Shown here one piece after another: positions 12,992 through 25,226 of a stretch of 64,000 nt of DNA. Under the pieces are notes generated by a model. That model searched no databases and had not been told where the DNA came from. It worked only from the letters and a program-made list of their open reading frames with translations. The stretch comes from Polytrichum commune (taxonomy: Eukaryota > Streptophyta > Polytrichopsida > Polytrichales > Polytrichaceae): assembly GCA_950295325.1 (NCBI GenBank), contig OX485808.1:26556527-26620526 (forward strand), in the 5' to 3' direction. How positions within the stretch are numbered: position 1 is the first letter of the stretch; every line of letters starts with the position of its first letter. A program made the translations under genes and the position numbers.

Positions 12992-13273
12992 ATGTCCATC
13001 TCAGGCATGCTGACGTTATTCGACTATCTTGAAAAACAAACCAAATCACGGTATGCACTCACCGCGCAAAGCTTGAATGCTCACATACAAATGCGAGAAG
13101 GAAAGAGAAAAGTGTTCGACAGTGCTGGTGGAAACTTGGGTGAGGACCCAAGTTCCAGAGAGATTGAAGGCCCATCCTCAAATCTGAGTGCCCGATCCCA
13201 GCTTGAGGGGTATCTTCAGGTGGGGACCATGCTTCGGGCGGAGAATTGGAAGCCCCGATGTCGTGACTCGTGA
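12992..13273 (+). CDS. Small conserved upstream ORF, copy 1 (93 aa, unknown)
   Basis: The ORF begins at the ATG shared with the paralogous block (MSISGMLTLFDYLEK...) and ends at a TGA. The counterpart at 23049-23324 keeps the same frame for over 90 codons. In the first 27 codons the base differences I could find are all silent, which hints at constraint on the protein. I do not recognise a family; the first half is mixed polar and amphipathic, the second half Gly/Ser/Pro-rich. It lies about 670 bases upstream of the membrane-protein ORF. It could be an independent small gene, a 5' exon of that gene joined by a splice I could not identify, or an upstream ORF in its leader. Confidence 0.4.
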   Translation: MSISGMLTLFDYLEKQTKSRYALTAQSLNAHIQMREGKRKVFDSAGGNLGEDPSSREIEGPSSNLSARSQLEGYLQVGTMLRAENWKPRCRDS

Positions 13274-13941
13274 CAAATTCATTTTTGGCATCTACGGAAT
13301 CAGTATCGTTCTGAGCAAGTCATGTTCACGGCTTGCCAGCTTGGCTCGGGGGTGATAGGCAGACGTAGGATGTAGATATTATGTACGGCTGAGATACTCC
13401 ACCCCTTCCGTGGCTCCATCGGCTGTTAGTGAAGCTTTATGCTCTTAAGCTCCCTGCAAGCTTTCCTTAGCCGACCTTTGAATAGCTGCAGTGCATTTCT
13501 TAATTTTCTTTCAATCTAGCTTTAGCGCATCAACTTGTGGTATTGTGCTGGTGCAGGTGTTGGCGAAGTTGTTCGCTATAAGTGGGTGTCGAGATGTTGG
13601 GCATGATGACGTCAAGAAGGATGGCTTAATAATCTGGGGTTTTATTTTATAGCGTATCGGCAAGAGCTTGTTGGAAATCCAGTGTGACTTGTTCCAAACA
13701 TTCACAAACAATCTGGCATCAAAGAGTTGTAACCGATGAGTACTCTCTCGTTCAAGTGAGGTAGATCATGGCTTCTACAACTTCTGAACCAAGAGTGCCT
13801 GGGCGAAGGCAATCGCAAGGCAGCAGAAAGATCAGTGGCACTAACATGTGATGGATAAACAGATGCTAATGCCGGCAGAATTTTGACGAGTGCAAAGGAA
13901 AAGTCTTCTCATTTCGAGGTGAAATAAAGCCGTTGGTACAA

Positions 13942-15198
13942 ATGAAGGTGGTTTTGGAATGGCTGCGCAGGTTGCGTTGGTGTACGCAGTTGGATCGTCT
14001 GATTTCCTCAGCCATAGTGATCAGTTTGTTGTCCGTTGTGTCTGCTGCTCAAACTTATGGGACATGCGAATGTGATCAAAACTCGCCTAAAACAAGGGAG
14101 TTGGTGACAACTGTGTGGGGGGGGGGGGGTGCTGTCACCCTCGTTGTGCTCTCCTTTGATTCCTGGGGGGTAGTGAAGACATATGTAAGGGATTCTGCGT
14201 CGACATCGTATAAAGTTATGGAGTACATCACAACTTTCTTTGTGATCATTTTGAATCCGATTCTAATGTTTCTTCAGCTTGTTTGGAAGGCACCGTGGAG
14301 TTATCACATGAGGCGGAGAATCTCTGGGTTTACAGGTTTGTCCTTGTTGTCACCATGGACGAAAGATCCTGCAAAGATCTTATGTTGTTGTGAAGTTGTC
14401 ATCACTGTCCCTACTGTAATTTCAATTCCTGCTAAATTTATTGATGAATCATACATGCCGAGCCTTTCAAAAGCGGTTGTGATTGGTCGTGGACAAGAAG
14501 AATCACGGGAGACCAAAAACATTTGCCTTGGTGATATGGGAAAAGAAGTTTTGTTGCAAATGGATGCTCTTCCTCCATACGATCAACTCACGGCCTTGCA
14601 AGGAAGTTCCGGGTTGGCTACAATTATTTCCGCAGTGCAGAGTATTGGATATATATATGGTGTTGTGTTTCGGACTATACAAGGACTCTCGGTGAGTCCA
14701 ATTGAAGTTGTTGCGTTAACGTTGAGCATACAAATCTTGATCAAGGCTCTCCTACACAATATTGTAAGTACATGTCATAGGTCCCTTCATGTTTATTTGA
14801 CAGATGAGGATGCACTCACTTTTGTAGGTAAGTGCGCAGAATACAAAACAGATGTCGTAATTCCTGACAGTCACGTTGTAGGCCCACCGGTGGTTATGGT
14901 CTTGTTGGTCTCAAGTGTCATGATTTATTACATCATACATATGTGGTAAACAATAAGGAGGATCATGGTTGTCCCAATAATGCTAACACTTGTTGGATTG
15001 CATTTACAACTATGGGCTTACATAGTACTTTGGAATCGTAATTTAATTGCCGGTTCGGCCATTTTACCAATGTGTGCCATGATAAATGCAACGTCATATA
15101 TTTTAGCATTAGTTGTTACAATTAAATATTGGGAGGTTGATAGGTTGAATGTGAAGACTTCTAGCATGTTAGCTCAAATATTTCCATACATTGGTTAA
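13942..15198 (+). pseudogene. Multi-pass membrane protein, copy 1, with premature stop
   Basis: Reading from the ATG at 13942 (shared with the paralog) gives a continuous frame to a TAA at 14947-14949. The same frame resumes straight after it and ends at the same C-terminus as the intact paralog (SSMLAQIFPYIG). At the stop, the intact copy at 23946-25226 has CAA (Gln), so one C-to-T change creates the nonsense codon. The product would be about 335 aa and lose the last two membrane spans. Hydrophobic segments and conserved blocks (SYHMRRR, AVVIGRGQEESRET, SPIEVVALTLSIQIL) match the paralog. A poly-G run near 14115-14128 adds two residues (WGGGG against WGG). Function unknown. A truncated but functional product cannot be excluded. 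Confidence 0.65.
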
Positions 15199-15290
15199 TA
15201 AAAATATTTTCCATTATGATTTGCACGTGTAGTGTGCTTTTATTGGAATATATTTCATTTCCATTTGTATTAGGCTAGTAAATATATGCT

Positions 15291-16976
15291 ATTTAGAAAA
15301 ACATTAAATTATTAATGAATTGACCTATGTCAAATATGTGCATCAAATTAGAATTTGATAGTCATTCCAAGTTGGGTTTGATGATGAATCTTGTCAAAAT
15401 GTTGTTATTCTAAATCCTCAAAACATATTGTAATGGGCAGGCCCACTATTTGGTGTCATTGACCCCTTAATTGGTAGCATATTCTTTGCACATACAGTCT
15501 CACCTCGATATTACAACATTTGGATTATATGACGTATTTCATGTCAACCAAACTCTCTTGTCTTAATTTATCTCCATATTACAATTATGATGCTTGTAAT
15601 CTACAAATTTTAGGCCTAATTTGTCATGTTTAGAGGTAATTAATGTGTACAAGTGGTGTACCCACACTAAAGGTAATTCTTTGGGATTGACGAGTTGTTC
15701 CGAGTACAACATTGGTTCGATGGTGGGTTAGCTTCACTTAACTCAAGTTCATGGTTTTAAATCTTGGTTCCAAAAAACAAATGTTGCACTTTTGAGTCTT
15801 TGGGTTTGGGTGGAGGTTGTAGAGTTTAGGGATTGCAACTATTGAGATCAACCTTTTGGATATGGGATGCGGTGAGCATTGTAATCGAGTGACCTGATAT
15901 GAGGTGAGAGAGACACAAGTTGCTCATGAGCGTTGTTGCCACCCTTGGCTCCTCGTGAAGTAGGAAGTGCATTATGTAGTATTTTAGGTTTGACGTTACA
16001 CTAGTGATGCAACAAACATATTTAAAGTTGACAATTCTGAAAAAAGGTTTTTTGAGGATCTTAGGAAGGGCGAGAGCATACAACAAAGTTGTTCCATGGA
16101 TGGCACATGGGAGCTTTTCGTAGTGCATCACCTTTGAAGGTTTTGTTTAACTTGGCAGACTTCACATTTGAATCTTGGAATTTGGAAATCTTTTGAATCT
16201 TTGAATCTTGGAAGTGAATAAAATGTGTAGTTGATAGACAACCTATTAAAGAATATGAGCAATTGTTATGGGAGTATTGTTGATGAAATTGGCATGAGGG
16301 TGAGAAAACCCTTTGGATTTAGATTTGAAGAAATAACGAATGGATGGTAATGATGTGGATGACCAACCAACACCAATAGTCTATCTTACTAAACCTCGTG
16401 AGTGTGCCCAATTACTATGACGTTTTGCAATGGAACATTCTTTGGAAATAACAATCGTAGATGTGATGAACATGTAATCTTTTACGGATAAATTGAACAG
16501 GATGTCAAATTCCAACATCAAAAAGCATTATCGGATGACTATAGAGTCTTACTTTCATAGTGTGTGATATGATGAAGACATCATCATGGGAGTATAATAT
16601 TTCTAACTCTATATTGTGTGATGTTGGAAGCATATTTCTTTAATAAAAATGTTTTTTCGTACTTTTGTATCTTCATTGTGTATACCAAGTGATATTTTAG
16701 ATTGAAATAGGCCATTCCCTTGAGAAAACCTCATAGTACGACATTTGAGATTAAAATGTCATATTATTGAGAATATGGCATTCGGATGATACGATACTTT
16801 CTTGCATGATCAAACATGTCATCTCAAAGAAGCAGAACAGTAGTCCAATCATTTTCTAACCTTGTCAAAGAATTACTCACTTATACCCTAAGTAATCAAA
16901 GTATCCTTATTGACCCTATTCTAGATTAAGTTACCGATTATTACAAATAAAATGGTGATTCTAAATACAATATTTA
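15291..16976. other. Non-coding DNA between duplicated block and transposon
   Basis: AT-rich, no recognisable gene. A 101-codon minus frame at 15826-16131 has no motif and no partner in the second copy. Confidence 0.4.
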
Positions 16977-19900
16977 GGGCCGCTTTACACTACGGTGGAG
17001 AAATCCACCAGTCATGAATTCTAAGGGAATTATGATATTTGATTGGCCAAGAGTGACACTCCTGTCCGGGGGTGGTTTTCACTACGGCCAAGAGTCCTTT
17101 GGTAGAGAACTTTATACATAGATGAAAAAATAACATGGTTGCCAACATGGCGACACTTTTTGAAGGGGAGTTCTCCGGAGTTCAAGTTTCTTGGGCAATC
17201 TCAAACCCTCGGACAAGAAACTTGGCCTCCAGAGACCTCCAACTTGAATAAAATATTTTTTCCTTGGAGAAATTTGAACCATTAGATTGAAAGCCTATCA
17301 TATTCAAAACCTATTGAATGGCGTTTCAATTTGGCAAAATGGCACTGTAGTTAGCTTTTTGGATTAGAAACAAACCCAGGGAACAAATCAGGGAAGACTT
17401 AAAAGGTGATTATTATATCATTTAGGTGTGTCTTAGACAAGGTTTTGTTAGGGAAAACACAAGGGTACAACACTTCATTTCAACTTTGGTATGACAATTA
17501 ATTTACGGGCAAGGGATAAAAACATCTAAAAGATCACTCCATTCCAGTACATGCAAAAGTGACAGTCTCTCACCTCACTTTAAATTCCCTGGCAATTGTC
17601 TGGCAGTGGATTCTTGTTATTAGGACCAAGTGTGGTGCACAAGCATAGGCACAACCATCGACTATAGTCTTTGCAAGAGTAAAATCATTGAGTCTTATTT
17701 ATCAAAGCCAAGGGCACTTTGATCTTTGCTATAGTCTTTGATTTCACATTAACATAATTCATGTCTGGTTATGGTCTTTAATAGATTCTTAATTCATTAG
17801 GAATCGCAATTACAACAAGGCCATAGACTGGAATCACATAAATTCGATTATTACCAACTTATGATTCGAGAAGGTTAGAATTACCATCCTCTGGAATTTG
17901 AAATGTTCAGCTAGCGACTGTATTGTCCTTTCGGCTTCCCTCCAGAGCAACTGTTCAAGACCATAGCCTTTCCACTAGGCCCCTTCCTCTCCCAGCATGG
18001 CTATTGTCTTTTCAATACCTTTAGTTCACTTATAATTAGGATCACAAACACCATCATCGGTGCTTAAGTAGATTCATTGAATTCACTCAATTCTCATATT
18101 AGATCTTGTCATCAATTCCTTTGTTGATCTCACATTCTTACTTCAGCATAATTGGAATCCCAGGATTACACTCAGTTACATGTTGGCAATCCTCTCTCAA
18201 AGTTCCTCTTCATTACAAAGACTATAGCCTTGCCTTACTTATGATTTCTCCTATCTCTCAGGGAAATTCACTCATCAATTACAAAGACTATAGACTTCAC
18301 TCAAAGTAATCAAATACGAAATCTCATCATCTCTTGCTATGAGAGGTTAATTACCCAGGCCATAGCCTTGACATATTATTAGAGATGACAGTATCAAATA
18401 AATGCAGACAATTGCCTTACCATGTTCAATTCCTCTAAATCATTGTATAATGATAAACCAGAATATAGCCTGATTAGGTAATTGTATCATGCAATTATGT
18501 CATTTCAATTTGTCTTACAATCACTTACACCTAATGCACACGGCTATGGAATGTAGTTACTGTAGCAAAGTAAAAACAGTTCCTACACAAGTAGTTCCTT
18601 CACTTTGCAATCCCTGCAAAGTATGGAAACATACAACCCAAGACTATAGCCTTGATATACAACCAGATTCAATCTTCCATCCCAATATCAAGACTATTGC
18701 CTAGGCTTAGAAATTGGATTCAACACACACCTTAAAAGTTCATGAAATCACAGAAAAATACTACGAACCAGGAATCACTCATGTAGAAGTATTTAATTGG
18801 GATTAATATATAATAACACACATAAGAGAATCAATTGCCATGCACATCAGAAGTGCACTCGATTACAAACTATCCTTCACGTAAAGGTTCTAAAATTCAA
18901 CGGAGTTCAATCTCTCTCCCAGAGATAACTAACTTCTACCTCTCGCTCTCCTCTCTTTATACTTTTTTGAGGAGTCCTCAAGGTATTCCATCCTTTCATA
19001 TCAGACTATAGCCTTTGAATTCATGCTTTTTGGAATATGCAGACAATAGCCTATTTACAACTACATGGTTTTGGACTTCTAGTTCAGAACTAACCATTTT
19101 CACACTTAAATCTCATTTGCGAAAAGGTAAACTGAAATTTGCTATTACAGGCACTACCAAGCATCAAACCATGGACCTTATGGATTCAAAGTTTTATCCT
19201 TAGACATCACCAACCAACCTTCCTTTCTTTTTTTGATGCTAAAAGATCCATGCATTGCTTTTGTATTTATCCTATAGTATCCAAGCATGTGCTATTGTAA
19301 AAATTTCAAAGCTATCTTTGAAGGTTTAGGTTTTGTTTTTAAGCATTCTAGTGTGCTTCCATATGTTATATTACATTGTGTTCTAATATCATACTTCATT
19401 TTGAGCAGGAGTTGATACATGGGTTTGATTTCAAGCATGAATGTGGGCTGCAATTCCTCACGGGGAGGTCACTTCATTGTCAAGTTGACACCACGTGAGG
19501 ACAAAGTTTGCTACCCCTATATTACATGCCATAAATAATTTTAAAATTTATGATATTTTTTCTACATATACATAACCATTGATAGTATCTTTTGAATATT
19601 TTTTTGAAATTTTTAGTCATCTTTATTTTTTTAGTAATTGTTTTAGTTCAATTTTGTGTCATTCTAGTTAGAAACGGTATGTTTTATGAAAAAAAAAAAT
19701 CATCAAATTTAGTTACTACTTTTACCTATGTCATAGGTACTGTGTATATCTACTCGTGAAAAAAATTTGATAAAATTTTGACCCATTTTGGTGGTGCAAC
19801 TTACCAAAAGAAGATTTTTTTTGGTCGCAGGTGGTGTTCAACTTGACAATGGAGTGATCCCCGCGTGCAATTCCTAGATTTTCTCGTTCGAATGTTTTTT

Positions 19901-21239
19901 TCAATCACTAGAGCATGTTAGAAGAAGTTTGAAATTATTTTCAAATCATACGAGAAAAACAAACTTGCCAATTTGGTTTCATGGAATGATTGGCATAAAT
20001 GTAAATTCCTATAGTTTCTTAGATTAGTGGTGATACCAAGCCTACTCCGTAATGGAGCATACGGGTGCAATTATAATGAATAGTACAAATGGTGGTGGGC
20101 AATATAATTGTGAAAATGCAACTTAAGATGGATCTCAAAATATACAAATAGAACGAATCTCTCAATCCGAACTGTCATCAACTTTAAAGCAAAACAAATT
20201 TCAAGCCTAAATTTTATTCTACTTCGGGAAGATGGTAAACAATGAAATTACAATGTTGGACCACTTAGCCAAGACCAATGAATTATTACAAAAGGTAGAT
20301 CATAAAATGGATTAGCCCATCGATAAGCTTTAGTCTTCTTTTATATCAATGTTAATATCTATTGGGAATGTTATCTTGATTTTTTGTTTGTTGCTCCATA
20401 TAATAGTTTTTTGTAAAATCAAATGAATTTGGGTGGCTTTGTTTAATATTTTTTGAATCTTTTCCTCACGGTCTAATCTTGTTTAAGCAATTTTATTTTT
20501 AACTTCACAATGTCCAAATTACTTGTATCATTTTCCACAAAGTTATTAATTCTACTTGTACCTCTTGATTTTATATATTCCTCATCTCAGCTATGTCTAC
20601 TTTTAAGATTTTAAAGTAAATTTATATTTCTTAGGTCATCGATGAATTAAATGAATTCATTTTCATATCTTCTTGTGCATTTTTTTGTCTAATTCAAATC
20701 AAAATCATCATAATATATAATGCATAAGTTGTGGAGGCTAAAACAAGTTGTAACAATATATGGGATAGTTTGTAATGGCTTATTAATCCTCTTCAACAAC
20801 ATTCTCTATCTCCTCTTTAAGATCTCAAATGCACGTTTGATTGCCATTCGAGTATTTGATTGAATAAAATTTTAATGTTGTTTTTCTCTTGAAATAATTT
20901 TTTTCTTAAAAAATGAATAAAAATCATGAACGCATTGGATTTAGAACATCCCCTATAAGTTTCAATATAATGGTCATTTAGTGAGTAAGGTTTCTACTAT
21001 GGCTGGCTATGACCATTTTGTGAAGTTGTCTAGTGAACTACTTCTCTTCAAGTTGGTGAAGTTGTCCAATACACTTCTCCTCTAAGTGGTTACACTACGG
21101 CTGGTCAAGACTTTTTAAGGGATTTTTTTATTGTCTTTTCATCTTCTCCGGCATACCATCCTTTGCCTCAAATAACCATGTCTTAGGTTCAAATTCTTGA
21201 CCGATTGGTGCATTTTTCCACCATAGTGTAAAGCGGCCC
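16977..21239. mobile_element. Non-autonomous PIF/Harbinger-type element, 4.26 kb
   Basis: The left end GGGCCGCTTTACACTACGG (16977) is repeated inverted at the right end (21239). The two match over about 33 bases with only a few differences. Both sides are flanked by TTA (16974-16976 and 21240-21242), the standard 3-bp PIF/Harbinger target duplication. Further inside, an 'actacggc' word sits near each end in opposite orientation (about 17073 and 21098), giving a second subterminal inverted pair. The termini share the core CTTTACACTA with the coding-competent element at 45178-48919. No transposase or MYB-like ORF was found, so it would have to be mobilised in trans. Confidence 0.85.
17640..19050. 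repeat. Irregular reiteration of a GACTATAGCCTT-like word
   Basis: Within the transposon, variants of 'gactatagcctt' or 'gccatagcctt' recur at least eight times at uneven spacing (for example near 17950, 18225, 18360, 18640 and 19005). No fixed unit length was found, so it is not a clean satellite. Related words on the opposite strand occur at about 8.9-10.3 kb. Confidence 0.4.
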
Positions 21240-21242
21240 TTA

Positions 21243-22827
21243 GTGTAATGAGTTTGTGTATTGTTAACCATACGGATGCAATGATTCAATGGTGCTTTCT
21301 AACTTTTGTTTTGTGATGGTTTTCCATAAGCCCCTCGAATATAAGCACATCCAAGAGTTGACCATTGTATTTGGTTTTGGAACTTTTCATAGTCCAAAAA
21401 CATTTCGTATGAGATCCGCAACTCATAAATACTAATTCTTCAACAACGGGTGATGTCATTCCTAAGGTAGAGTTGTGAGATATAACACTCTTTCCATCTT
21501 CAATATAGATTGCATATTAACAAGTCTACTCAATGATGTAAATAAAGATTATGGATGGAATATCCTATACGATATAAGAAATGCACAAGAAAATGCAAAA
21601 TGAGTGGAATGTGGAATAATATTGAGTCATGATTGACAAGATTTGGCCCCTATTGGGGGACAAGTGGTGCCACATAAGCATGACCTAGTTTTCCATAATT
21701 CGGATTGGGACAGTAGTGTCAATTGCTTGGGTCCAATATGATTCAACTTTAGTTCGACCAATTTGATTGCTTGACCTTTGAGTTATCACAATTTCTTTGT
21801 TCTTGAACCCTAATGTAAACCGAACATAAGTTAAAGACCTAAGAAAGGGGTATTGTGTAAGTTAATATGGGGCTTGCCAAACCCCCACAAAAGAATTATT
21901 ATGTACTTAAGTGTGGGTTTATATTAAGGTCCAAGAGATTTGGGGTCCAAATAACCCTTCGATGAACCTTACTCTCGGCTTGACAATCAATATCTCAAAT
22001 TAGGTGACGTGTTTCTTGAATTGACGGGAACGGTTTGTCTCATTAATGCCACTTTAGTGTTCCAAACCTTGGACTCGAACCCTAGTGTGAATGCATCATA
22101 AAAAATAATATTCTGAGAGCATGACCATTGACCACATGTTATAATTACAAGCCCCTATAATGGAATAGTGGTGGGTTTAGCCAACGACCTAGACCCACAC
22201 GTTAAGCCTAAGTGCTATTGTACTATTGGTAGGACCCGGAAAGCCTTCCCAACTTTCAAATCTTTTATGAGAGGATCAATACCTCACAACCTTTGACCAA
22301 GTAGACTCTTACCTTCAAATGTTTCTATAAAGCCATTTGTGTTGTAAGGCATTCCTTGTGATCCTTGCCGACAGTCATTTCATGCCCAAGGCTCCCAAGA
22401 AGGGAAGCATGCGTGGGGTGCTATTCAATGCGTTGAGTGTTCAAGATTAAAGTCTTGAATGCCTTTCAAACACGATTTTGGCCCTTTAAAATATACCTCT
22501 CTCAAAATAACCCTTGAAAATGCAACCCTAGATTGAAAATGAAGACGTCACTTGAAGTCCTCAATATAATCTGCCCACCACAAGAACCAACAAGCATAGG
22601 GCATTGTCGCTACAAGAAGTGGAGTTAGGTGGTTGATTCTTAATTCTTCACATTGTACTAGAAACCATGTGCCATATAATTCATGCACAAACTTAATATG
22701 AGTTTTGTATTCCATTTCTATATTCTCGGATTGAAGTCTTGGATTTGAACCAACTCTTCAACTGAAGGGCTGAAACTTGAGAGCCCTTCAAATGAAACTC
22801 ATATGAGGGCTTCAATCTTAAACACAG
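21243..22827. other. Non-coding DNA
   Basis: No supported gene. On the minus strand near 22090-22070 a box B-like word (gggttcgagtcc) follows a weak box A-like stretch about 60 bases upstream, which could be a degenerate tRNA-derived SINE. Confidence 0.3.
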
Positions 22828-23048
22828 AGTGCGTTCTTCATGTTCTCCAACTTATACTAATTATATCTCCATAACAAAACTCATGTTGCTTAGCAAATAT
22901 ACAATGAAGCATGATCACGAAACATATCGAAAATCGCACCTCCGTGAATTGATTATAGTCATCACAAGTGCATGTTTGTTAATTCCTCAACTGAATACAT
23001 AGGTCCCTCCCACTTGTGTTCACAATCGAGTATAGAGCAGTCAACAAA

Positions 23049-23324
23049 ATGTCCATCTCAGGCATGCTTACCTTATTCGACTATCTTGAAAAACAAACAA
23101 AATCACGTTATGCACTCACCATGCAAAGCGTGAATACGCACATACAAATGCGAGAAGGAAAGAAAAATATGTTTGATAGTGCTGGTGGAAACTTGGGTGA
23201 GGGCCCAAGTTCGAAACCAATCGAAGGCCCATCCTCAAATCTGAGGTCCCGATCCCACCTCGAGGGGTATCTTCAGGTGGGGCCCATGCTTCGGGAGCAG
23301 AGTTGGGGAGCTCCGATGCCCTAA
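23049..23324 (+). CDS. Small conserved upstream ORF, copy 2 (91 aa, unknown)
   Basis: Starts at the ATG shared with copy 1 (MSISGMLTLFDYLEK) and stays in the same frame to a TAA. The segment KQTKSRYALT is identical in both copies despite base changes at third positions. Unrecognised family. See the copy-1 entry for the possible relation to the downstream membrane-protein gene. Confidence 0.4.
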   Translation: MSISGMLTLFDYLEKQTKSRYALTMQSVNTHIQMREGKKNMFDSAGGNLGEGPSSKPIEGPSSNLRSRSHLEGYLQVGPMLREQSWGAPMP

Positions 23325-23945
23325 CGAAGACTTTTTGGGCAACCGCGGAATCAGGATCGTTCTGAGCAAGTCAAGTCCACGCTTGGCAGCTGGGGTGGGG
23401 GGTGATAGGCAACCGTAGGATGTAGATAGGATGGACGGCCGAGATACTCCACGTCTCCAGTGGCTCCATCGGCTGTTCGTGAAGGTCCGTGCTCTTAAGC
23501 GACGGCCCTGCAACCTTTCCTTGGCCGACCTTCGGATAGCTGCAGCGCATTTCTTTCGAGATAGTCGTAGCGCGTTTCAATCGTGGTATTGCGCTGGTGC
23601 AGGTGTTGTAGTTCGCTATAAGTGGGTATGGAGATGTTGGGCTTAATCTGGGGTTTTATTTTATAGCGTATCGGCGCGCGGCAAGAGCTTGTTGGAAATC
23701 CAGTGTGACTTGTTTCTCAACATTCACAAACGATTGGCCATCAAAGAGCTGTAACTGATGAATACTCTCTCGTTCAAGTGAGCTAGGTCACCGCTACTAC
23801 ATCTTCTGAACCAAGAGTGCATGTCCGAAGTCAATCGCAATCGACATGTGATGAATTAATAGATGCTAATGCGGGCAGAATTTTGACGAGTTCCGAAGGA
23901 AAAAGCATTCGCATCTTGGGGTGAAACAAAGTCGTTGGGATAAAA

Positions 23946-25226
23946 ATGAAGGTGGTTTTGAGTTGGCTGCGCAGGTTGTTGCGTTGGTGTGCGCGCTTGG
24001 ATCTTCTGAATACCTTGGCCGTAGTGATCACGATGTGGTCCTCTGATTTACTCGCCCATAGTGATTTGTTTGTGACTGTTGCTCAAACGTCTGGGATATG
24101 CGAATGTGATCAACTGTGCCCTAAGACAAGGGAGTTGATGACAACTCTTTGGGGCGGTGTTGTCACCCTCTTTGTGCTCTCCTTTGATTCCTGGGAGTTA
24201 ATGAAGTCACAAATGGAGGATGATTCGTCGACATTGGATACAGTTGTGGTATGGTTTGTAGTTATCAATATGATCATTTTAAGTCCGATTGTAATGCTTG
24301 GTGATCTCGTTGGGAATGCGGCATGGAGTTATCACATGAGGCGGAGAGTGCCTGGGTTTACAGTTTTGTCCTTGTTGTTACCATGGACGAAACACCCTGC
24401 AAAGATCGTATGCGGTGGTGAAGTTGTCATCACTGTGTCTTCAGTGTTTTCTATTCCTGACAGCTTTACTGTATCAACCCTGCCGAGGCTTGCTAAAGCG
24501 GTTGTGATTGGTCGTGGACAAGAAGAATCACGGGAGACAAGAAACTTTCGCCTTGGTTATAAGGGAACAGAAGTTTTGTTGCAAATGGATGTTCTTCCTC
24601 CATACGATCAACTCAAGGTCTTGCAAGGAAGTTTTGGATTGGCTACAGTTATATCCGCAGTGCAGAGCACGGGATATATTTATGGTGTTGTGGTTCGGAC
24701 TATACAAGGACTCCCGGTGAGTCCAATTGAAGTTATTGCGTTAATGTTGAGCATACAAATCTTGATCAAGGCTCTCCTACACAATATTGTAAGTACATGT
24801 TATAAGCCCCTTCGTGTTTATTTGACAGATGATGAAGCACAAACTTTTGTAGATCAGTGCGAAAAATACACTGCACATGAAGTTCCTAAGAGTCAGGTTG
24901 TGGGCCCCTCAGTAGTTATGGTCTTGTTGGTGTCAAGTGTGGTGATTTATTACATCGTACATATGTGGCAAACAACGAGGACAATCACGGTTGTCCCAAT
25001 AATGCTAACACTTGTGGGATTCTATTTACAACTAATTACCAGATGGGTATATACTGTGGAAAATCTAGATGAAAACATAAGTGGGTGGATTCTGCAAATG
25101 ACTATCATGTTAAATTTCATATCATATGGTCTTGCATTAGCTGTTACAATTAAATTTTGGAAGGTTGATAGGTTGAATGCGAAAACTTCTAGCATGTTAG
25201 CTCAAATATTTCCATACATTGGTTAA
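23946..25226 (+). CDS. Multi-pass membrane protein, copy 2 (426 aa, unknown family)
   Basis: An uninterrupted 426-codon frame from ATG 23946 to TAA. The start is the ATG conserved with copy 1. The N-terminus is basic and amphipathic (WLRRLLRW). Hydrophobic spans are seen at roughly residues 20-45, 65-85, 103-122, 160-175, 230-250, 262-285, 330-350, 357-376 and 393-415, implying about seven to nine membrane passes. Conserved soluble blocks include a cysteine-rich ICECDQLCPKT (about residue 50), SYHMRRR, and AVVIGRGQEESRET (about 180). A 'SPIEV-x-AL' segment leads into a membrane span, somewhat like multi-pass proteins of filamentous fungi; that resemblance is weak and from memory. No enzyme motif is visible. 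No introns are needed. Confidence 0.65.
   Translation: MKVVLSWLRRLLRWCARLDLLNTLAVVITMWSSDLLAHSDLFVTVAQTSGICECDQLCPKTRELMTTLWGGVVTLFVLSFDSWELMKSQMEDDSSTLDTVVVWFVVINMIILSPIVMLGDLVGNAAWSYHMRRRVPGFTVLSLLLPWTKHPAKIVCGGEVVITVSSVFSIPDSFTVSTLPRLAKAVVIGRGQEESRETRNFRLGYKGTEVLLQMDVLPPYDQLKVLQGSFGLATVISAVQSTGYIYGVVVRTIQGLPVSPIEVIALMLSIQILIKALLHNIVSTCYKPLRVYLTDDEAQTFVDQCEKYTAHEVPKSQVVGPSVVMVLLVSSVVIYYIVHMWQTTRTITVVPIMLTLVGFYLQLITRWVYTVENLDENISGWILQMTIMLNFISYGLALAVTIKFWKVDRLNAKTSSMLAQIFPYIG

Larger units (their letters stand above)
12775..15290 (+). repeat. Segmental duplication, copy 1
   Basis: This roughly 2.5-kb block is a diverged direct repeat of 22828-25310. Both start at gtgcgttcttcatgttctcc, include the same upstream small ORF, an untranslated stretch and a membrane-protein ORF, and end just past the shared 3' flank (the 'gtgtgctttta' or 'gcgtgctttta' word). 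The two copies are about 10 kb apart. A 4.26-kb transposon accounts for part of the gap. Confidence 0.85.
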
